Source of the DNA: CAZFBR01 sp035353495 [NCBI: uncultured bacterium]
GTDB lineage: Bacteria; DAOPZR01
Direction of reading: 5' to 3'
Length of the DNA stretch: 13,726 nucleotides
NCBI GenBank assembly: GCA_964517215.1
Contig: CAZFBR010000081.1
Coordinates: forward strand, 1-13,726
Under the pieces are notes generated by a model, which was given only the letters and a program-made list of their open reading frames with translations, was not told the origin of the DNA and did no database searches. A program made the position numbers and the translations under genes. Positions within the stretch are counted from its first letter, which is position 1. Each line of letters begins with the position of its first letter. This document shows, piece after piece, positions 6,677 through 12,064 of the stretch.

Positions 6677-7477
6677 ATGCAGATCAATTCGAATTCCCAA
6701 TTCATTCAGCGTATGCTGGGCAACAGCCAAAGCACCCTTGAGCAGCGCATGGAAAAACTGGCTTCGGCCCTGCGCATCAATTCCGCGGCTGATGATGCTG
6801 CCGGACTGGCGGTTGCGGAGGGTTTGCGCAGCCAAATGAATGGACTAGACCAGGCGGCGCGAAACACCCTCGACAACATTTCCCTACTGCAAACAACCAA
6901 AAACAAAATACAAAAGATCCAAAACATAACCCAGCGGCTGCGCACGCTATCGGTGCAGGCGTCGAACGGGACGCTGACTGACGAGGATCGTGCGCTGATT
7001 CAGACGGAAGTGACGCAGCTGACCGGCGAAATCAACCGCATGGCGGGAACGGTCCAGTACAACGGCCGGAATCTGCTGGATGGGTCATCGACGACGCTGC
7101 AGGTTGGCGCGAACCAGAGCCAGACCGTGACGGCCAGCACGACGGCCATGACCACGACGGCACTTGGGCTGAATGGCATTGATGTGTCGACACCGGCGGG
7201 GGCGGAGGCCGCGCTTGGGCAGATTGACCAGGCGATCAGCAGTGTCAGCGGCCAGCGTGCGGCGATTGGCGCCCAGGAAAACAGCCTGCGGTCAACCTTC
7301 AGTTTCAATCAGATCCAGAACGAAAACATGCTCGCCGCGGAATCGCGGGTGCGTGACGCGGACATGGCGGCGGAACTGGTCGGGATGACGCTGGCGCAGA
7401 TGCGCAACCAGACGGGGCTGGCCATGCTGGCGCAGTCCAACCTCAATCAGCAGTCGACCCTGAACCTGTTCGGCTGA
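6677..7477 (+). CDS. fliC: Flagellin (short, D0/D1 only)
   Basis: Subunit of the flagellar filament, exported by the flagellar type III system. It has 266 aa from the ATG at 6677. The conserved N-terminal D0/D1 helices include ASALRINSAADDAAGLA, LSVQASNGTLTDEDRALIQ and the QYNGRNLLDG turn. The C-terminal D1/D0 region includes NQIQNENMLAAESRVRDADMA and ends with the hydrophobic NLNQQSTLNLFG export/polymerisation tail. The variable middle is only about 50 residues, rich in Thr and Ala, so the surface D2/D3 domains are absent. ATGs at 6617 and 6671 are in frame, but MQINSNSQ is the normal flagellin beginning and AGGGGG lies 6 nt upstream of 6677. No other flagellar gene is in the window. It has its own promoter and terminator. 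An A-rich, G-poor codon patch lies at about 6885-6930. Confidence 0.95.
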   Translation: MQINSNSQFIQRMLGNSQSTLEQRMEKLASALRINSAADDAAGLAVAEGLRSQMNGLDQAARNTLDNISLLQTTKNKIQKIQNITQRLRTLSVQASNGTLTDEDRALIQTEVTQLTGEINRMAGTVQYNGRNLLDGSSTTLQVGANQSQTVTASTTAMTTTALGLNGIDVSTPAGAEAALGQIDQAISSVSGQRAAIGAQENSLRSTFSFNQIQNENMLAAESRVRDADMAAELVGMTLAQMRNQTGLAMLAQSNLNQQSTLNLFG

Positions 7478-7483
7478 TTGGTG

Positions 7484-7508
7484 ATCCGACCCGTCGTCGG
7501 GGTCGGAT
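7484..7508 (+). terminator. Hairpin terminator after flagellin
   Basis: ATCCGACCC (7484-7492) pairs perfectly with GGGTCGGAT (7500-7508), giving a 9-bp stem with a 7-nt loop. It begins 7 nt after the flagellin stop and is followed by the T-rich TCGTTTGTTTG. The T-tract is interrupted by G, so efficiency is uncertain. Confidence 0.65.
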
Positions 7509-7677
7509 GTCGTTTGTTTGCTGACGGGCACGTATCCATCCCAAGCACCAGCGTACGCTTTCCCGCCTGAATATGGGGCACGATGCGCGCGCGCGGCCAT
7601 CAGCCCCTTACCGGCCACAGCGCGGCTCCGCTCCCGTCGGGAGAAGAAAGACATATTTGACTGGCTGAACCGTTGCG
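7509..7677. other. Intergenic region before the ECF ATPase gene
   Basis: It holds no supported gene. I find no convincing sigma-70 promoter and no riboswitch core (no B12 box, TPP or other vitamin-sensing element) of the kind often found before ECF vitamin transporters. A small CTCCC-GTC-GGGAG hairpin lies near 7630-7643. An imperfect direct repeat of CTGAACC-TTGC (7665-7676 and 7682-7693) straddles the next start codon. Confidence 0.35.
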
Positions 7678-9444
7678 ATGACTGAACCCTTGCTTATCCT
7701 CGATCAATTGACGTTCGCCTACGCCGGCACTTCGTCGCCGGCGGTGGGTGCGGTGTCGCTGACGGTGTCGGCGGGTGAATGGGTGGGACTGGCCGGCCCG
7801 AACGGCGCCGGCAAGACCACGCTGCTGCGCCTCATCAGCGGCATCCTGTTGCCGCAATCGGGCCGCATACGTGTGGCCGGGCATGATCCGGCTGACGATG
7901 CACAGCTGCCGCTGCTGCGTCGCCGGCTGGGGATGGTGCAGGCGAATGCCGGCATGCAGATTGTGGCCAATACCGTTGAGGAAGATGTGGCGTTCGGGCT
8001 GGCGAACCTGGGCGTCAGTTCCGCGGTTATGCGGGACAGGGTGGCAGCGGTGCTGGAGCGTTTGGCGATCACGCAGCTGGCGCGGCGGCTGCCGCATACC
8101 CTGTCCGGTGGTGAAGAGCAGCTGGTGGCGCTGGCGGGCGTGCTGGTGCTGGAACCGCGGGTGCTGGTGCTGGATGAGGCGACCGCCCATCTGGATGCTG
8201 CCGCGGCGCAGCGGGTGCGCGAGGCGGTGGCGGAATGGCGCGCACGCACGGGCGGGGCGGTGGTCTGGATTTCGCATGACGTTGAAGAACTGGCCGGGCT
8301 GGCGCGGGTGGTCGGTGTGGCCGGTGGCGCAGTGGTGTTTGACGGCGCACCGGGGGCGTTATGGCAGAACGGTCCGGTGCGGCGCAAGCTGCAGCTGGCG
8401 CTGCCGGCAATGCCGGCGCTGCTGGCGGCAATGGCTGAAGCCGGCAACAACCGGATGAGCGCAAACGCGGTCGCGGCCGGTGCCTCGGCTGTAACTGCGG
8501 CCGCAGCGGTTGCCGCCGCCTGCCGGCGGATTGTCGCCGGCGGCAAGAAGGTTTCGGGCGAACCGGCGGCGCCTGCCCCGCCGGCAGGAGCGGTGCTGGC
8601 GGTGGCGGGACTGTCGGTGGCTTTTCGCAGCGGGCGCGAACGCAGGATTATCCTGCGTGATGCCGGTGTGACGATCGCGCCGGGACTGACGCTGGTGGTG
8701 GGGGCGTCGGGGAGCGGGAAAACCACGCTGCTCAATGTGCTGTTTGGTTTTGTGCGGCCGGACGCGGGCAGTTACCGCTATCGCGGGGTGGAACTGCTTG
8801 GGCGCGGCAGCGACCTGTGGCATGACCTGCGCCGGCGACTGGGCTATCTGTTTCAGTTTCCCGAACGCCAGTTGTTCGCAGCGACGGTGCGCGAGGAACT
8901 GGCGGCCGGCCTGGTCTGGCGCGGGATGCTGCCGGCGCACGCGCAGCTGCGGGTGGAGGAATGGGTGCGCGACGGCCAGTATCTGCCGGCGGCATGGCTG
9001 GACCGCAACCCGTTCACGCTCAGCCAGGGTGAGCAGCGGCGGGTGGCGGTCGCTTCAGTCCTGATTCTTGAACCGGAAATCCTGCTGTGCGATGAGCCCC
9101 TGGCGGGACTTGACGGTGCGCAGGCGGCGCGCCTGACAGAGCTGTTGCGGCGGTTTATTGACGGCGGCGGGACCGTTGTCGCCGCCACGCATCAGCTGGC
9201 GGAACTGTGGCCGCTGGCCACCGCGCTGGCGGTGCTGACGGATGGCGGAATCCGCTGCCTGCCGCCGGGCGGTTCGCAGCGGCTGCTTGGCGAGGTGCTG
9301 CGGGCGGCGCGGGTGAATCTGCCGCCGGTGTGCGCGCTGCTGGGTCTGGCCGCTGCCGAACTCGGCAGTGATGATGCGCCGGCACTGGCGGACCCTGCCG
9401 GTGCTGCGCGGTGGCTGCTGCGGACGGCGGCGGCATCGGCCTGA
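7678..9444 (+). CDS. Fused double ATPase of an energy-coupling-factor (ECF) transporter (EcfA1-EcfA2 type)
   Basis: A 588-aa protein with two complete ABC ATPase domains, expected on the cytoplasmic face to power uptake of a vitamin or metal ion with EcfT and an S-component. Domain 1 (about 5-250) has Walker A GPNGAGKTT (40-48), the ECF-typical QIVANTVEEDVAFG, signature LSGGE (142-146), Walker B LVLDE (to Glu167) and switch His200. After a ~50-residue Ala-rich linker, domain 2 (about 305-545) has Walker A GASGSGKTT (Lys348), FQFPERQLFAATVREELAAG, signature LSQGE (448-452), Walker B LLCDE (Glu473) and His505. In most organisms these are two proteins. In domain 1 the usual Arg after the signature is Leu (EEQLVALA). 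The start is the first ATG after an in-frame stop at 7666, and no Shine-Dalgarno is evident. The EcfT gene is not adjacent. The substrate cannot be told from the sequence. Confidence 0.9.
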   Translation: MTEPLLILDQLTFAYAGTSSPAVGAVSLTVSAGEWVGLAGPNGAGKTTLLRLISGILLPQSGRIRVAGHDPADDAQLPLLRRRLGMVQANAGMQIVANTVEEDVAFGLANLGVSSAVMRDRVAAVLERLAITQLARRLPHTLSGGEEQLVALAGVLVLEPRVLVLDEATAHLDAAAAQRVREAVAEWRARTGGAVVWISHDVEELAGLARVVGVAGGAVVFDGAPGALWQNGPVRRKLQLALPAMPALLAAMAEAGNNRMSANAVAAGASAVTAAAAVAAACRRIVAGGKKVSGEPAAPAPPAGAVLAVAGLSVAFRSGRERRIILRDAGVTIAPGLTLVVGASGSGKTTLLNVLFGFVRPDAGSYRYRGVELLGRGSDLWHDLRRRLGYLFQFPERQLFAATVREELAAGLVWRGMLPAHAQLRVEEWVRDGQYLPAAWLDRNPFTLSQGEQRRVAVASVLILEPEILLCDEPLAGLDGAQAARLTELLRRFIDGGGTVVAATHQLAELWPLATALAVLTDGGIRCLPPGGSQRLLGEVLRAARVNLPPVCALLGLAAAELGSDDAPALADPAGAARWLLRTAAASA

Positions 9445-9809
9445 TGGGTGAAGCGGAGCGAACGGTAACCGGCACGTACGGCTGGCCTGCCCACGGCGTG
9501 CGCGTGGCGAATGAACTGCTGGATGCGGCATGGCGGCGCGGTGAGGAAGTGGTGGCGTTCACCAAGGAATACCGGCTGGGCACCGGCGTATGCTGGCGGC
9601 TGACCTTCCGGCCGTGTCCGGCGCCGCCGCGCTGCCGGCTGCTGGCTGCGCATGGGCGCCGTCGGGCTGATAATGATGCGCGCTTTGCCGGCGCGCGGGT
9701 GCTGACGGCGCTGCCGATGAAAATTCTCGGCGTGACGACGGGGTATTACTACCTTCTGGCTGATGCTGCCGACTGCCGCTATGCGCCGGAAACAAACAAT
9801 CAACGGTAA
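9444..9809 (+). CDS. Uncharacterised 121-aa protein coupled to the ECF ATPase gene
   Basis: I do not recognise this protein. Its ATG overlaps the stop of the ECF ATPase gene by one base (TGATG), with no ribosome site of its own, so it is probably made by translational coupling. The sequence begins with a compact, apparently folded segment (TYGWPAHGVRVANELLDAAWRRGEEVVAFTKEY region, about 10-45). It continues with an Arg/Pro/Cys-containing middle and ends with a hydrophobic beta-like patch (ALPMKILGVTTGYYYLLADA). There is no signal peptide or clear membrane helix. The position suggests a role with the ATPase or its transported substrate, but this is inference. The frame could also be a poorly conserved leftover. 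Confidence 0.6.
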   Translation: MGEAERTVTGTYGWPAHGVRVANELLDAAWRRGEEVVAFTKEYRLGTGVCWRLTFRPCPAPPRCRLLAAHGRRRADNDARFAGARVLTALPMKILGVTTGYYYLLADAADCRYAPETNNQR

Positions 9810-10005
9810 TTGAGCTGTCGTGCCGGCGTCAGCATGGCGGCCGGGAATCAAGACCGGCGTGCGCGGTCAGGCGGTTGCCGGCAACGTTGCGGGCAGGGCT
9901 GGCGCGGCGGGATGTTCGCGACCCGGCCGGGCGGAGGTTTGCAGGTTCCGCTGACTGCGGACGGTCTGCACGCCACGCGGGCAGATCATTTCGAGTGTTG
10001 CGGTG
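9810..10005. other. Convergent intergenic region, no gene supported
   Basis: This is a 196-bp gap between two converging genes. It contains a perfect 12-bp palindrome GTTGCCGGCAAC (9874-9885) and a short GACCG/CGGTC inverted repeat just before it. Neither is followed by a T-tract on either strand, so a bidirectional terminator is only a guess. A weak TTG-started frame at 9810-10076 overlaps the methyltransferase gene and resembles no known family. Confidence 0.35.
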
Positions 10006-10728
10006 TTACTGCGGGGTTGATGTTGCGGCGCGGCAGTACCAGCCGCCATAAAGGAAGCTGGTGGCGAACCGGCTGATGCGGTCAAAACCCGCCGCATGCA
10101 GCAGTTCCCGGATGCGTGATTCCGGGACGAAGCGGACCATGTTCAGGATTACTTCGGTGAAAGCGGTGGCGACGGTTGCCACGGGGACTCCGTGCAGTTG
10201 CGGGTAATGCTGCCAGGCCGCGAGCAGGGCGGCGAATTCAGCACTGCCCGGTTCGCCAACCCCATCGATCAGGATGAGCGGTGCATCCGGCTGCAACCGG
10301 CGGCGGATATCCGTGAGCAGCCCCAGCTTGGCGCCGTCATCGGGCAGAAAGTGCATCACCAGGATGCAGGTGGCGGCATCGAACAGCGTGGCGGGCGCCA
10401 GATCGGCCACCCGGCACTGCTGCAGGTCGATGGCATTGGTGAGCTGCGCGGCGGCGAGTTTGGTCCGGGCCAGGGCCAGCATATCCGCCGAAGGGTCAAC
10501 GCCGCAGAACGACCAGCCGGGATTGGCGGGAGCGAAGGTGAGCAGTTCCATGCCGGTGCCCGCACCGACGATCAGGATCCGGGCGCGGTCGGGCAGGCCG
10601 GCACGCAGACAGCAGTGGGCCAGGGCGAACAGCGCTTCATACGCGCCGCAAAAATCACGGATGGAAGTGTCGTAGCGGGTGACCTGCACGGGCGGTTGCT
10701 GATCGAAATCTCCTGCGGTAGTGGTCAT
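10006..10728 (-). CDS. Class I SAM-dependent methyltransferase
   Basis: A 240-aa methyltransferase with the Rossmann-type fold. The glycine-rich SAM-binding motif VGAGTG lies at 54-59, an acidic residue for the ribose (Asp78 in GVDPSADML) follows, and CILVMHFLPDD (121-131) is the motif IV/post-strand region. The N-terminal segment YDTSIRDFCGAYEAL is of the type found in small-molecule or general class I methyltransferases. The C-terminal part (RFVPESRIRELLHAAGFDRISRF) is the usual late helix plus strand. The acceptor substrate cannot be deduced. It is translationally coupled to the upstream GH26-like lipoprotein by a 4-nt ATGA overlap, and a GGAG lies 10 nt before its ATG. The protein appears cytosolic, so the coupling with an exported lipoprotein is functionally unexplained. 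Confidence 0.87.
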   Translation of the reverse strand: MTTTAGDFDQQPPVQVTRYDTSIRDFCGAYEALFALAHCCLRAGLPDRARILIVGAGTGMELLTFAPANPGWSFCGVDPSADMLALARTKLAAAQLTNAIDLQQCRVADLAPATLFDAATCILVMHFLPDDGAKLGLLTDIRRRLQPDAPLILIDGVGEPGSAEFAALLAAWQHYPQLHGVPVATVATAFTEVILNMVRFVPESRIRELLHAAGFDRISRFATSFLYGGWYCRAATSTPQ

Positions 10729-11849
10729 GGTCGCGGCGCTCCATCAGGTGTAAGTCCGGTCGGCAAACAGTCAACGACCGCCGGCTGCTGCAGGTGCTGG
10801 CGAAAAACCCGGGCCAGCGCGGGATTGTCCTGCAATCGCATGGTGGTATCATGGGCCGGGTCGTCATCATTTTCCCAGCGTTCGTTCCACCAGGCGAATC
10901 CGGCGAGGCGCGGATAGCGGCCGCTGGTGATTTCCGCCAGCGCCGCCGCTGCCCATGCTTCCTGCTCGCCCGGCTGGCGCTGCGCGGTCCCGAACTCCGC
11001 CAGCAGAACCGGCAGCGCTGGTGCGAGTGCGGTCAGCCGCGCGTACGCAGCGGCGAAACGCGGTGCGAACGGCGGACAGGCCTCGTCCTGCGGGGTTTGG
11101 GCGCCGTAGACGCTGACTCCGAGCAGGTCGATCCATGCCTCACCGGGATAGTATTGTTCGAACCGGTTCCAGTCCGCTGCAGGATCATCTTCGGCGTTGA
11201 CGTGAAAGACCCAGTAAATATTGCGGGCGCCCGCCTTCCGGCAGCACGCGATGATATGGCGGTAGGCGTCGCGGAATTGCTCGGGACCGTCGGGCAGGTG
11301 CGGATCACCGTAGCCGCCGGTAGTGCCGCCACCCTGCCAGCGCCCGTTCCACGGGAACCAGCCCCCGTTCATTTCCGTGCCGAACTCAACCAGCAGCGGC
11401 CCGCCGCTGTCGCGGGCGGCAATCGCCCAGGCCTGCAGGTCGGCGTCAAAATTGCCGGCAATGATCCGGGCGAGGGTGAACAACGGTTCGGCATGGTCTT
11501 CGTCGGCATCGCTGCGCAGCATCAGGCGGATATACGGGACGCTGCCGCGGGCGCGGAGCCATTGTACGGTGGCGCGGGGAAAGGCGCGGTCGCGATACCA
11601 GTTATGGGAAAAGTAAACCCAGGCGGCATGATGGCCGGCATGCTGTTCATACGCGGCCACGTCGGATTCGGTGCAATCGTCCTCTTCGCCGGTGACCCCG
11701 CCGGGATAGATGCCATGGCTCAGTTGTTGGGCCATTGCCGGTGTCCCCGGTGCCGGGACGGCTGGGGTTTCCGGTTGGCTTTGGCCACACCCGGTCAGCA
11801 GGGAAGGCAGGATCAGCAGCGTGATGGCAACCCAGACATTATTCGGCAT
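10725..11849 (-). CDS. GH26-like glycoside hydrolase lipoprotein (beta-mannanase family)
   Basis: A 374-aa exported lipoprotein. The signal peptide (hydrophobic WVAITLLILPSL) ends in the lipobox LTGC with Cys21 as the lipid anchor, followed by a Pro-rich tether. The catalytic TIM-barrel-type region has the GH26 hallmarks: EFGTEMNGGWFPWNG with probable acid/base Glu159, and VLLAEFGT with probable nucleophile Glu285. Aromatic sugar-binding residues are plentiful (YWVFH, FAWWNERW). GH26 enzymes usually cleave beta-mannans or mixed-linkage glucans, and the substrate here is unknown. The ATG at 11849 is preferred over an upstream in-frame ATG at 11975 because it begins the signal peptide and has GGAG 6 nt upstream. 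It is the first gene of a two-gene unit with the methyltransferase and is divergent from the O-antigen-ligase-type gene, which suggests surface glycan metabolism (inference). Confidence 0.85.
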   Translation of the reverse strand: MPNNVWVAITLLILPSLLTGCGQSQPETPAVPAPGTPAMAQQLSHGIYPGGVTGEEDDCTESDVAAYEQHAGHHAAWVYFSHNWYRDRAFPRATVQWLRARGSVPYIRLMLRSDADEDHAEPLFTLARIIAGNFDADLQAWAIAARDSGGPLLVEFGTEMNGGWFPWNGRWQGGGTTGGYGDPHLPDGPEQFRDAYRHIIACCRKAGARNIYWVFHVNAEDDPAADWNRFEQYYPGEAWIDLLGVSVYGAQTPQDEACPPFAPRFAAAYARLTALAPALPVLLAEFGTAQRQPGEQEAWAAAALAEITSGRYPRLAGFAWWNERWENDDDPAHDTTMRLQDNPALARVFRQHLQQPAVVDCLPTGLTPDGAPRP

Positions 11850-11888
11850 AACAAACTCCGGCGGTTCTTCGGACACATCCGCTGCGGG

Positions 11889-11917
11889 AGCGTAACACCA
11901 GCCGTCAGTTATGTCAA
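11889..11917 (-). promoter_or_regulatory. Promoter of the GH26-like lipoprotein operon
   Basis: On the minus strand, TTGACA (11912-11917, perfect) and TACGCT (11889-11894, 3 of 6) are 17 bp apart. TGT directly before the -10 gives an extended -10 element. The predicted start lies about 30 nt upstream of the ATG at 11849, which supports that start over the one at 11975. Confidence 0.5.
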
Positions 11918-11947
11918 CGCGCATGGCCTGACACCGTCGGGAGCAAG

Positions 11948-11976
11948 TTGCCAAACCGGGGAGGGTATGGTACAAG
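11948..11976 (+). promoter_or_regulatory. Probable promoter of the O-antigen-ligase-type gene
   Basis: TTGCCA (11948-11953, 5 of 6) and TACAAG (11971-11976, 4 of 6) are 17 bp apart, with TGG just before the -10. It would give a leader of about 80 nt. It lies back-to-back with the lipoprotein promoter. Confidence 0.45.
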
Positions 11977-12064
11977 TCATTGCAGTGTATGGCAGGCGGG
12001 GGCGCCGGGGAACACCATGCCGCTGAACGCGTTCTGCCGCAAATAAAATCCGGGAGTGGGGCTC

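Noticed and set aside
7509-7677. Possible riboswitch before the ECF ATPase gene
   Set aside because: I looked for B12, TPP and similar vitamin-aptamer signatures because ECF genes often have them; only a GCCACAG-like word and a 5-bp hairpin are present.
9874-9885. Perfect palindrome GTTGCCGGCAAC as a terminator or operator
   Set aside because: There is no loop or T-tract, and GCCGGC words are very frequent in this GC-rich window, so chance is likely.
9810-10076. Small plus-strand frame between the 121-aa gene and the methyltransferase
   Set aside because: It begins at TTG without a ribosome site, overlaps the methyltransferase gene, and its Arg/Gly-rich translation looks non-coding.
10794-12026. 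410-codon plus-strand frame opposite the GH26-like gene
   Set aside because: The minus strand has signal peptide, lipobox and catalytic motifs; the plus translation shows none.
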